From DAOUCP01 sp034432155 (lineage in GTDB: Bacteria; Chloroflexota; Anaerolineae; Epilineales; Epilineaceae), in contig DAOUCP010000123.1 of NCBI GenBank assembly GCA_034432155.1, forward strand, positions 19,374 to 83,373: 64,000 nt of DNA. The letters are read 5' to 3'. The notes under the pieces were generated by a model. It was not told where the DNA came from and searched no databases. It saw only the letters and a program-made list of their open reading frames with translations. Below, in pieces: positions 35,798-44,064 of the stretch; positions within the stretch are counted from its first letter, which is position 1; every line of letters begins with the position of its first letter. Position numbers and translations under genes: made by a program.

Positions 35798-35826
35798 TTG
35801 ACCCGGCGCACGGGCGGCCCTACACT
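35798..35826 (+). promoter_or_regulatory. promoter for the PspA-like gene
   Basis: TTGACC (35798-35803), 17-nt spacer, TACACT (35821-35826). Predicted start near 35833, giving a leader of about 165 nt before the ATG at 35998. No sigma54-type GG-N10-GC element, as used by enterobacterial pspA, was noticed. Confidence 0.5.
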
Positions 35827-35997
35827 CCGGAGCCGCTGGCTCTGTCGCCGAGGGGCGGCGGCGTCCGGAACCTTGGCCCGCCGCTAGGGCTAACGTGGGC
35901 CAGGTCGCCCTTGGCCCGGAGCCATACCAACGAAGGCGAAGACCCAACTCGACCGCCCGCCAGGGCGTGCGGCGGGTGAACGTTCAGGAGGACGACC

Positions 35998-36816
35998 ATG
36001 AATTTCTTTCAGCGCATCAAGGATTTCTTTCGCATGATCCTAGGCGCGTTTCTAGAGAGCGCTGAGGACTCTGTGCCTCTCGAGAGGCGTCTGGCGTACG
36101 ATCGTCTCAAGCGGGCCGAGAACCTGCGCAAGCAGATGAAGAATGCCGAGGACGTCGGCGCCGCTGCTGAGTTGATGGTCCAGCAGCTGGCCGAGGCGCG
36201 CATCGTGGCGGCCAACCTTCGCCAGGAGGCCAAAGCCCATCTGCAGGCGGCAGCCAGCGCGGCCGCCCGCGGCGACGCCACCACACAAGGCCAAGAAGAG
36301 AGTCGCGCCTCAGCTCTGGCCGAGGAGCTGGCGTCGGCCGAGGAAGATGTCCGTGCCTTGGAGCAGTTGGTGCAGGAGTCCCTTGCCGACAAGCAGTCGG
36401 CCATCGATATGGTCCTGGAACAAGCGCGCGAGCTGGAGAAGCTGGCTCGGGGCGACGCACGCCTCGTGGCTCGGGCGCGGATGAGCGAGATGCGCCGACA
36501 GCAACTCGAGCTGCGCGAGCAAATGATGGAACTCGTCCCTGGCGATCAGAGCAACGTCCGAGCACGCATCCGCGAGCGGGTCGTGCAGGACGAAGCGCGC
36601 TACCGCGCCCGCAAGGACGTTGTCGACGCCATGTGGAAGCAGAAGGCCGGTGCCGCCCGGGCGCGCGCCGGTGCGACGACGGCTGCCGGGGCAGCCGTGC
36701 TGGAGCAGCTGAAGCAAGAGGTTGGCTACGCTCCAGCGGCGGCCGAGCAAGCCGCGACGGACGCGTCCTCCCAAGCAGCTGCGGCCGAGCAGGGCGCTGC
36801 CGAAGGCGGGGGTTGA
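35998..36816 (+). CDS. PspA/IM30 (Vipp1) family membrane-stress protein
   Basis: 272 residues, AGGAGG before the ATG. The N-terminal amphipathic helix (MNFFQRIKDFFRMILGAFLE) matches the membrane-binding helix of the family; the rest to about residue 225 is continuous coiled coil rich in Ala, Glu and Arg with the usual EDP-like register (SAEDSVPLERRLAYD). PspA/Vipp1 proteins polymerise on damaged inner membrane and preserve proton-motive force. The last 45 residues are a disordered Ala/Gly/Gln tail unlike classical PspA. The next gene, 57 bp downstream, encodes a membrane-anchored substrate-binding/OmpA fusion, probably in the same operon. No PspBC or PspF homologue is visible. Confidence 0.9.
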   Translation: MNFFQRIKDFFRMILGAFLESAEDSVPLERRLAYDRLKRAENLRKQMKNAEDVGAAAELMVQQLAEARIVAANLRQEAKAHLQAAASAAARGDATTQGQEESRASALAEELASAEEDVRALEQLVQESLADKQSAIDMVLEQARELEKLARGDARLVARARMSEMRRQQLELREQMMELVPGDQSNVRARIRERVVQDEARYRARKDVVDAMWKQKAGAARARAGATTAAGAAVLEQLKQEVGYAPAAAEQAATDASSQAAAAEQGAAEGGG

Positions 36817-36873
36817 TGGGGCCGGCCGGGGACTTGGCGGCGGCCTGGGCTTAACGCCACAACGAGGTGAACC

Positions 36874-38559
36874 ATGAGGGTACGCTGGGGGCGCGTGTTT
36901 GGCCTGTTCTTGGTGCTGGCCATCCTTGGTGTGGTGGCCTTGTGCCTGGTCAGCCACTGGATCGAACGCAGCGGCATCTTGGAAGGGCCGCTTATGGGCA
37001 CCGGAACGGAGCGACGAGCCACGGAAGTCGACTGGCAGCCCACGCAGGTCGAGCCGGGTCGCCCGACGACCATTCCCGAAGCTGGTCTGCGCGCGGGGGA
37101 GGCACCGCCCGGCAGTCCGACCTTCCGGGTGCTCACCCTGGCCTACACACCGTACCTAGCGACCCTGGCCCTCATGGATGCGCGCGGGTTCATGGAGCGG
37201 CGCGGCTACGACTTGCAGCTGGTGGATGTCTATGGGGCGGATGTCAGCCTCGATGAGGAGCAACAGTGCCAGGCCGTCACATCTGGCGAATACGAGGCGC
37301 TAGCGACGACGCTGGATGCCACCCGCAAGTGCGGGACCGGCGTGGCGATCGGCATCCCCGTCGGCCAGAGCGCTGGCAACGATGCCATCATCGTCAAGGC
37401 CGGCGTGCAGACCTGGAACGACGTGTTTGAACGTGCCGTGGCCTTCACCGGCTACAGCGTGTCGGAGTACATGGCCTGTTTCGCCAGCCACACCGCCAAC
37501 CAGCCGATGAAGCTGGCGCTGCGTTACGATGACGCTGCCGCCGCGGTCGATGCCTGGCTCAACAGCGGGGCGGAGCAGGACATCCAGTCCGTGGTGGCCT
37601 GGCAGCCGGAGGTGGACCGGGCGCTGGCCGAGATGCCGGGCAGTCGGATTATCCTCTCCTCGGAAGACGTGCGCATTCTGTGGGACGTCATCGAGTTCTC
37701 GCAGCTCCGGATGGAGGAGGACGAAGCGGCCTTTCAGGCCTTCACGTACGCATACTACGAGGCGCTTCTCGATCTGTCACGCGATCCGCGCGGCGCGTTC
37801 GAAGCCATCCAGAATTGGGCGGCCAATAACCCCGAACGACAGGCTCTCGTGACCACCGACAGCGCTTCGGACTTCGTGGCCGACCTGGAGAACGAAGCGT
37901 TCGCCACCCTGCGCGACGCGGCCATCCTGATGCAGGAGAGGCAGACCATCCGCAATCGACTCGAGGAGGCGGGCTTCTACTGGAGTTACTGCGGCGTCAG
38001 CGTGCCGGCAGTCGAGGATCTCACCACGCTCCTCGCGCCTCAATTCGTGCTGGCCGCGCGCTCCGAGAGCACCCTTCTCGGTGGCCCGGAGGAGCGGCCC
38101 AGCTCCAAGGTCTTCCAAGTCACCGACTTCACCGACGCCAGCGCCGTGACCGACGAGCAGATCAAGGAAGCGCGTGTTCTCTTCCAGGCCGGGGTGGAGA
38201 TCGAATTCCTGCCCAATCGCGCGGACTTCCGCGACCCCGAAGCTGCGGCCGAAGTGCTCGCCAATGCCGTTCGCTTCCTGCGGACCTGCCAGGACTGTGT
38301 GCTGGAGATCCAAGGCGGCGCTGCCTACCCCGGTCAGCGCGTCTGTCCTGGTTGCCGAACGGAAGACTCCGATGCCCTGGCGGTGCAGCGCGGCCTCAAG
38401 GTCTACGATGAGCTGCGGCTGCGCTTCGATGTCCCCGAGGGACAGCTGCGCTTCGTGGATCAGCCGCGCCCGCCGCAGTTCCCCGGTTCCAATGCCGAGG
38501 AGGAGCTGAGCCAGGATCGGCGAACGTTCCTGACCGGCTACCAGCTGGCCGGGCGCTAG
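36874..38559 (+). CDS. membrane-anchored NMT1/SsuA-like substrate-binding domain fused to OmpA-like domain
   Basis: 561 residues. An uncleaved N-terminal anchor (about residues 7-29) is followed by a linker, then a periplasmic-binding-protein type II domain of the NMT1/THI5/SsuA kind (about residues 88-330: VLTLAYTPYLATLALMDARGF, then DGYSVSEY-like hinge) and a C-terminal OmpA-like peptidoglycan-binding domain (about 435-555, VEIEFLPNRADF ... AVQRGLKVYDELRLRF ... RRTFLTGY). A CxxC...CxxC-like pair (CQDC, CPGC) lies inside the OmpA-like part. The fusion suggests a sensor or anchor that binds a small ligand outside the membrane and holds cell wall, not an ABC importer component: no permease or ATPase lies nearby. 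Directly downstream of the PspA-like gene. Confidence 0.78.
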   Translation: MRVRWGRVFGLFLVLAILGVVALCLVSHWIERSGILEGPLMGTGTERRATEVDWQPTQVEPGRPTTIPEAGLRAGEAPPGSPTFRVLTLAYTPYLATLALMDARGFMERRGYDLQLVDVYGADVSLDEEQQCQAVTSGEYEALATTLDATRKCGTGVAIGIPVGQSAGNDAIIVKAGVQTWNDVFERAVAFTGYSVSEYMACFASHTANQPMKLALRYDDAAAAVDAWLNSGAEQDIQSVVAWQPEVDRALAEMPGSRIILSSEDVRILWDVIEFSQLRMEEDEAAFQAFTYAYYEALLDLSRDPRGAFEAIQNWAANNPERQALVTTDSASDFVADLENEAFATLRDAAILMQERQTIRNRLEEAGFYWSYCGVSVPAVEDLTTLLAPQFVLAARSESTLLGGPEERPSSKVFQVTDFTDASAVTDEQIKEARVLFQAGVEIEFLPNRADFRDPEAAAEVLANAVRFLRTCQDCVLEIQGGAAYPGQRVCPGCRTEDSDALAVQRGLKVYDELRLRFDVPEGQLRFVDQPRPPQFPGSNAEEELSQDRRTFLTGYQLAGR

Positions 38560-38582
38560 GGGCAGACCGCGGCGTGGCGGGG

Positions 38583-39551
38583 CTAGGGGGTGCGCCGCGT
38601 GGGCGACGATACCGACTGCCCTAGCGATGGGGTGAGCACCGCGTACATCTCGGCCGCCATGGCCAACAGCTCGTCGAGCTCGAGGGGATCGACATCGTAG
38701 TCGGGCCGGGGGTTGGCCAACTCGGCCAGCGTCTCGTCGCTCACGTCGACCAAGCCCATGGCGCGCAGCATTCTCGCCAGAGCGCCCTTGGAGCGCTGTT
38801 GCTGCCGCCGGAGCTGCCGATACCACTCGTCGCTGAAGCTGACCAGACCGAGACGGCGCAGCAGCTGCAGCGCTGTGGCGAGGCTACCGGTAGGCGGCGT
38901 GCCGGCCAGGCGGCCGGCAACCTCCAGGTACCCCTTGCGGCGCTGGGGCGGCTGCGATTCGTCGAGAATGAGCAGCCGACTGATGGTACCGCGAACGAAG
39001 GACGCAAAGGCGGCCTCGTTGCCGCTTGTTGGTAGCGTCGGCCGGAACAGGATCGCCAGACCACGGTCCAGACGTTGGCCCGGTGCAGGAACGAGCACGG
39101 TGTAAAGCGACACCGCGCTGTCGGCGACGGCAGTGGCGGAGGTGCGGCCAGCGACCTGCCATGGTGTGCGCGCGTCGGCGATGGCGCCCAGGACTGCCAT
39201 TTCTCCTAGCGCCACGTCGTGCCGCTCGCCGGCAGCATCGAGCACCGCATAGCGCACTTGGTCCTCGGCCCGCTGCGCACCGGCGTCGGTGAAGTCGATA
39301 GCCGGGCCTGTGAGCACGTACTCGACGGCCGTCAGGCTGGTGTACGGCACCCGGCGCGGAGGCAGGCCGGAGCTGCGGTAGAGGGCAAGCTCCTCCTGTG
39401 CCTCACTCGACAGGTTGGCGAGGCGGTCGCTGCCGTGGGGCCTACCGGCGGCGTCCCAGCCGGCGAACAGCCATACGCCGCGCGTTTCTCGGGCGACGCT
39501 TACTACGGCCACCGCCAGCCGCTCGATGATCGCTGTCTCCGATTGCGCCAT
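38583..39551 (-). CDS. Clp-associated protein of unknown function
   Basis: 322 residues; begins 5 bp after the stop of the Clp-like gene, so the two are surely co-transcribed. No signal peptide or membrane helix. The N-terminal half (about 1-190) reads as an alpha/beta domain with VAVVSVARETRGVWLFAGWDA, and it mentions no known catalytic motif; the C-terminal third is helical and ends in a Ser/Thr/Pro-rich tail. I do not recognise a family. The tight coupling suggests an adaptor, substrate or partner of the ATPase. Confidence 0.6.
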   Translation of the reverse strand: MAQSETAIIERLAVAVVSVARETRGVWLFAGWDAAGRPHGSDRLANLSSEAQEELALYRSSGLPPRRVPYTSLTAVEYVLTGPAIDFTDAGAQRAEDQVRYAVLDAAGERHDVALGEMAVLGAIADARTPWQVAGRTSATAVADSAVSLYTVLVPAPGQRLDRGLAILFRPTLPTSGNEAAFASFVRGTISRLLILDESQPPQRRKGYLEVAGRLAGTPPTGSLATALQLLRRLGLVSFSDEWYRQLRRQQQRSKGALARMLRAMGLVDVSDETLAELANPRPDYDVDPLELDELLAMAAEMYAVLTPSLGQSVSSPTRRTP

Positions 39552-39556
39552 GGAGC

Positions 39557-42076
39557 TCAGACGCTCGCGAACACCACGGTCCCGTCGTCCGCCAAATCGG
39601 CACGCAACCGATCGCCGGGCTGGTAGCGCCCCTCGAGGATCAGACGTGACAGCGGTCGCTCCACGAGCTGGCGAATCCGGCCCTGCAGCGGCCTGGCACC
39701 CAGCTCGGGTGCATAGCCGACGGTTGCCAGGTGGTCCTTCAATGCGTCGCTGAACTGGATCGCCAGGCCCTGTACCTCCAGGGTGCGGTTCAGTCTTCGC
39801 TCCTGGATGTCCACGATCTGCCGCATCTCGCTCGGGCCCAGGCTGCGGAAGACGATAAACTCGTCGATGCGCCCCAGGAATTCCGGTCGAAAGACCTGCT
39901 TGGCGGCGGCCCGCACCGCCTCGACGATCTTGTCCCGTCCCTCCTCTGCCTCTAGGGCGAAGAACTCACTGCCGATGTTGCCGGTCATAATGAGAAGGGT
40001 GTTGCGGAAGTCGGCGGTGCGACCTTGGGCATCGGTCAACCGGCCCTCGTCCATGACCTGCAGCAACACGTGGTGCAAGTCGGGGTGGGCCTTTTCGATC
40101 TCATCGAAGAGCACCAGCTGGTATGGGCGCCGGCGAATCGGCTCGGTGAGCTGGCCGCCAGCGTCATAGCCCACGTAGCCCGGCGGAGCCCCCAGGAGCC
40201 GGCTGACGGTGTGCCGCTCTTGGTACTCGCTCATGTCCAGGCGAACCATGGCCCGCTCATCGTCGAACAGGAACTCCGCCAGCGCCTTGGCCAGCTCCGT
40301 CTTGCCCACCCCCGAAGGCCCCAGGAAGAGGAAGCTGCCAATCGGCCGCCGTGAACCCTGCAAACCGGCCCGGGCCCGTCGGACGGCGTCGGCCACAGCC
40401 GTCACGGCCTCATCCTGGCCGATCACCCGCTGGCGCAGGAAGTCCTCGATGGTGAGCAACTTGGCGGTGTCATCGAGGTGGGCCTTGATGCCGGTCAAAC
40501 GCTCGAGCGCGTATGCGACATCGTCGGCATCGATGGACGGTGCAGGCGCGACGCGCCGGTCGTGTAGCGGCTCCAGGGCGGCCGAGTGGCGCACCTTGAT
40601 GGCCGTGGCCGCTTCCAACACGAGCCGGATGGCGCCCGCCGGCGGCGGCGGATCCCGGTAGTACCGATCGGCTAACCGCGCGGCAGCGTCGATAGCTGCG
40701 TCGCTGATGGTCAGCGCCAGGCCGCGGGCCGAGGCACTGCGGGCGAGATCGTCGCGCCGGGACCGGAGAAACGCCACGGTGTCTTCGACCGTTGCCGGCT
40801 CCAGGAAGATGAGCTCATGGTCCGGTGCGTCCTCCGTTGGCCAGGTTCTGCCGGCATCGCGATCGGCCAGGGTGCCGATCACTCGCACATCGCCGCGCGC
40901 CAAGGCTCGCCTGAGATCCTGGCTGGCTCCGGCAGAACGCTCGGTGTTCAGGCAGCGCAGAATGCCGGGCAAGAAGAGGATGCCTCCCTGGGCAGCGCGC
41001 AGCCCCTCACGGATGGCGTTTGCCGGTTGGGTCGCGAGGTAGCCGGGGGCGAGAGTGACCACGGAACGGTAGCCGAACAACCCCTCACTCGCCTGGGCGA
41101 GACAGTGTGCCAGGGCGGCAACAATGTCGCTTGCCGCCTCGGCGCTGTCGCTGACCAGCACGGTGAGTGGCGTGCGCTCGACGGCCGCTAGCAGGCGCTG
41201 AACCAACTCGGGCCGCACCAGAGGCGCCGCCGGCGCGGGTGACCGCCGGGCACGCTCCAGAAGATCGACGACCGGTGCCGCCAGGGCAGCTCGTCGCACC
41301 GCGGTCGCAGCGTCATCCGAGCGGTCGCGCTGCACAGCCGATGCCCGGCCGGCAACCACGTCCGACCCCGTTGACTCCGCATCGGTCGGGCTTGCCGGTG
41401 TACCGTCCGCAGGTGCCTGCGCGTCTAACGGGAACGTGTCGACGGGTGTCTGTTGCGCCGGCTGGGCGTCCGAGGGGCTGCCAAACTCGATCTCGATCGG
41501 GCCTGCGGAGCTGGGGTAGAGGTCCGCCGCGGCCGGCCGATTGCCCAGCGGCCGGTAGAGGATGAGGGGCCGCCCGGCGAGCGGTTCGGTTAGGGGCAAG
41601 CGTTCGACCAGTGCGCGGATCTGCGGCGCGAGGCTCGATGCTGGGCCGCCGATGCCGAAGGTGGATAGTACGGCCACCACGTCGGAGTGCGGCCGCAAGG
41701 CCTCCACGAGCAGCACCATGGCAGTATCGGCGGTGTGTCCGGCAAGGCTGGATAGCCCGTCGAAGGTCTCCCTGGCCGAGGGGCCGAGCTGCAGGGCGGT
41801 GCCACTGGGAAGCTCCAGCTCACCATACGGCTCACCAGCATCGCGAACCGCCTGGGCGATCTCCGCAAGCTCGCCGAGCACCTCCCCAAGCCTGCCGGGA
41901 GCGAGCACCTCAAGGACCTGCCGGGCGCGGCCACCTTCTGCCAGGAGCGCCAGAAGCAGGTCCACGGCATGTACCTGGCTTCGTCCAGGCGGCAAGCCGC
42001 GGGCGGCACGGTCGATGGCCGCCACCGCGGGCGCGGTGAAGCGGGGCAAGGGAGCAGCCAGCGGTACGGTGTGCAT
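39557..42076 (-). CDS. Clp/Hsp100-type AAA+ ATPase with degenerate first ATPase domain
   Basis: 839 residues from the ATG at 42076 (the frame is open 39 codons further). An N-terminal Clp_N-like helical region (1-170) is followed by a Ser/Pro/Ala linker (200-285). Domain 1 has lost its ATPase signatures: Walker A is replaced by VSDSAEAASD (about 308-317) and Walker B by ILFLPGIL (about 366-373). Domain 2 is complete: GPSGVGKTELAKAL (586-599), pore loop GYVGY, Walker B VLFDEIEKAHPD, sensor MTGNIGS. No ClpB-type middle domain and no ClpP-docking loop are visible. Family members unfold or disaggregate proteins; here one ring would have to work alone. Followed 5 bp later by an uncharacterised gene. 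Confidence 0.85.
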   Translation of the reverse strand: MHTVPLAAPLPRFTAPAVAAIDRAARGLPPGRSQVHAVDLLLALLAEGGRARQVLEVLAPGRLGEVLGELAEIAQAVRDAGEPYGELELPSGTALQLGPSARETFDGLSSLAGHTADTAMVLLVEALRPHSDVVAVLSTFGIGGPASSLAPQIRALVERLPLTEPLAGRPLILYRPLGNRPAAADLYPSSAGPIEIEFGSPSDAQPAQQTPVDTFPLDAQAPADGTPASPTDAESTGSDVVAGRASAVQRDRSDDAATAVRRAALAAPVVDLLERARRSPAPAAPLVRPELVQRLLAAVERTPLTVLVSDSAEAASDIVAALAHCLAQASEGLFGYRSVVTLAPGYLATQPANAIREGLRAAQGGILFLPGILRCLNTERSAGASQDLRRALARGDVRVIGTLADRDAGRTWPTEDAPDHELIFLEPATVEDTVAFLRSRRDDLARSASARGLALTISDAAIDAAARLADRYYRDPPPPAGAIRLVLEAATAIKVRHSAALEPLHDRRVAPAPSIDADDVAYALERLTGIKAHLDDTAKLLTIEDFLRQRVIGQDEAVTAVADAVRRARAGLQGSRRPIGSFLFLGPSGVGKTELAKALAEFLFDDERAMVRLDMSEYQERHTVSRLLGAPPGYVGYDAGGQLTEPIRRRPYQLVLFDEIEKAHPDLHHVLLQVMDEGRLTDAQGRTADFRNTLLIMTGNIGSEFFALEAEEGRDKIVEAVRAAAKQVFRPEFLGRIDEFIVFRSLGPSEMRQIVDIQERRLNRTLEVQGLAIQFSDALKDHLATVGYAPELGARPLQGRIRQLVERPLSRLILEGRYQPGDRLRADLADDGTVVFASV

Positions 42077-42349
42077 GACGGCCAGCTTACTCAGGGACCA
42101 GCTGGTTGTCAACGGCCCGGTGCCTGGCATCGCCGGCCGACCGTTGCCGGCCGTGGGTCGGAGGCGGCGGGCACCCTGCCGCTGGCGTGCCAAGTCTGGG
42201 GGCGGCCTCGGGGGAGACCGTGGCTTCGCTTTGGTTGACGGCCGCCCTGGACCGGTCTACAACCCTCATGGCCGGCGGTCGGTGGATCGCTTGGCCAGTT
42301 GCGGGAGTCCGCTTTCTGGGCAGCCATGGGCTGCGCAAGGAGGTTGGAT

Positions 42350-44056
42350 ATGGCCACGCTGCGCCGAACGCTCGCCCACAAGGCGGCGGGCGCGTTCCCC
42401 TGCCCGACAGTGCGGTTGCTGGCCGCGCGGCTCGGCGCGCAGCTCGCCGGGCACTTCGCCGAGCAGCTCGCAGGCTTGGTTGCCCAGCTCCGCTGCCGAG
42501 GCCGGCGGGAGGCAGGGCTGCCAATCGGTTTGCTGGCGCTGTTGGCGTTGGCTGCCCAAGCGAGCCTGCCCCTGGCCGACGGCTCGGCCGCCCCAGCGCC
42601 CATCCTGTTCGAAGTCGAGCTCGGAGCCCCCAGCTTTGGCGGTGCGGCAGTCGCCGACCTGGACGGCGATGGGGACCGGGAGATCCTGTTTGGCACCTAC
42701 TTCCACGATGAGCGGGTGATCGCCCTGCACCACGATGGTTCTGTGCTTTGGTCGCTGCCAAGCGGCGGCGGGCCCGTCGACGGCTCCGTGACGGTGGCGG
42801 ACTTGGACGGCGACACCCGGCCAGAGGTGCTGTGGGGGAACGCGGCAACGACCGTCTTTCACGTGGCGGATGCCGGAGGGCGTGACATCTGGAGCCGACG
42901 CATCGGCGAGGTGCTGGATGCGCCCCAAGCGATTGGCGATCTCGATGGCGATGGCGCACCCGAGATTGTGCTCGCCAGTTGCGGGAGTGGTTCGCAACGC
43001 GGTGCGCCCGGTCTGCGTGCCCTGCGGGGCATGAGCGGCGCTCTGATGTGGCAGGCCGAAGTGGGTGGCTGTTACCAGAGTGCCCCCCTGCTCTTCGACC
43101 AGGATGGCGACCGTCGGCTAGACGTGGTCGTTTCCACCTGGTTCGACAACCAGGTGCGCGGCTTTTCCGGCCTGGATGGGCACCTGCGCTGGCAAACGGC
43201 CATCGGCGGCTGGACGTACCATGCCGGCTCGTTCGGCGATCTGAGCGGTGATGGCGTGCCCGATGTGGCCCTCGGTGACTACTCGGGCACCTTATGGGCC
43301 CTCGATGGCCACGATGGCCGTGTCCTGTGGTCGCATGCGCTCGACAGCACGAGCTACGTGTTTGGTCCCACGGCGATGGCCGACGTCGACGGCGACGGCC
43401 GGTTGGAGGTGTTGGTGGCTGCCGAGTGGCTGTTCGTCTACGGTGCCGATGGCCGGAAGCGCTGGCAGGTCGACTTGGGCGGCCACTGCAGCCGCGGACC
43501 GGTGGTCACCGACTTCGACGGTGATGATTTGCCGGACATCCTGGTGGCTCTAGCCGGGCCACGGCTGCTCGTCCGTCGCGGCTTTGACGGCGCCCTGCTC
43601 TGGGAGCAGCGGCTGCCCGGTTCAGCGGACATGGACTTCCACCCAGCGCTGGCCGATCTGGACGGCGACGGTCGCATCGACGTCTTCGCTGTCTACGGGC
43701 GGGGGCAGTCTGACACGCCCGAACAGAACTGGGGCCGCGCCGTGGCAGTGGCCTTGGGCGCGCGCGCTGGCGAGTGGCCGACGTACTCGCATGACCATCA
43801 CCACAGTGGGAACTACCACTACCCGGTCGGCGCGGCGGTGAATCCTGCGCCCTCACCCCTCGCCACGGCCACCCTTGGCTCGGCGACGCCCACCGTCGAG
43901 GACACGGCCACCCTTGGCTCGGCGACGCCGACGGCCGAGGACACGGCCACGCCGCCGGTCGCCACCCACACGACAGCTCCAACAACAAGCGTGGCGACGA
44001 CGCCCTCGCCAGAGCACGAGCGCGCCTACCTCCCGTATGCGCTCGCCGGTCCCTGA
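42350..44056 (+). CDS. secreted FG-GAP/VCBS repeat beta-propeller protein
   Basis: 568 residues; AGGAGG before the ATG at 42350. The N terminus has a long basic, Ala/Leu-rich stretch and a hydrophobic signal (LPIGLLALLALAAQASLPLA, about 60-80). From about residue 90 to 470 there are seven or more FG-GAP/VCBS blades with the calcium loop D-x-D-G-D-G-x-x-E (ADLDGDGDREI, GDLDGDGAPEI, ADVDGDGRLEV, ADLDGDGRIDV), interleaved with PQQ-like WALDGHDGRVLW strands. A Thr/Pro tail with two 39-bp repeats leads to the C-terminal YLPYALAGP. It would bind calcium outside the cell; the ligand is unknown. Divergent from the Clp-type gene across 273 bp. Confidence 0.8.
   Translation: MATLRRTLAHKAAGAFPCPTVRLLAARLGAQLAGHFAEQLAGLVAQLRCRGRREAGLPIGLLALLALAAQASLPLADGSAAPAPILFEVELGAPSFGGAAVADLDGDGDREILFGTYFHDERVIALHHDGSVLWSLPSGGGPVDGSVTVADLDGDTRPEVLWGNAATTVFHVADAGGRDIWSRRIGEVLDAPQAIGDLDGDGAPEIVLASCGSGSQRGAPGLRALRGMSGALMWQAEVGGCYQSAPLLFDQDGDRRLDVVVSTWFDNQVRGFSGLDGHLRWQTAIGGWTYHAGSFGDLSGDGVPDVALGDYSGTLWALDGHDGRVLWSHALDSTSYVFGPTAMADVDGDGRLEVLVAAEWLFVYGADGRKRWQVDLGGHCSRGPVVTDFDGDDLPDILVALAGPRLLVRRGFDGALLWEQRLPGSADMDFHPALADLDGDGRIDVFAVYGRGQSDTPEQNWGRAVAVALGARAGEWPTYSHDHHHSGNYHYPVGAAVNPAPSPLATATLGSATPTVEDTATLGSATPTAEDTATPPVATHTTAPTTSVATTPSPEHERAYLPYALAGP
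43868..43945 (+). repeat. two 39-bp in-frame tandem repeats in C-terminal linker
   Basis: Units 43868-43906 and 43907-43945, each encoding ATLGSATPT plus four residues (VEDT or AEDT). Nearly identical DNA, indicating a recent duplication. Confidence 0.85.
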
Positions 44057-44064
44057 CGAGGGGC

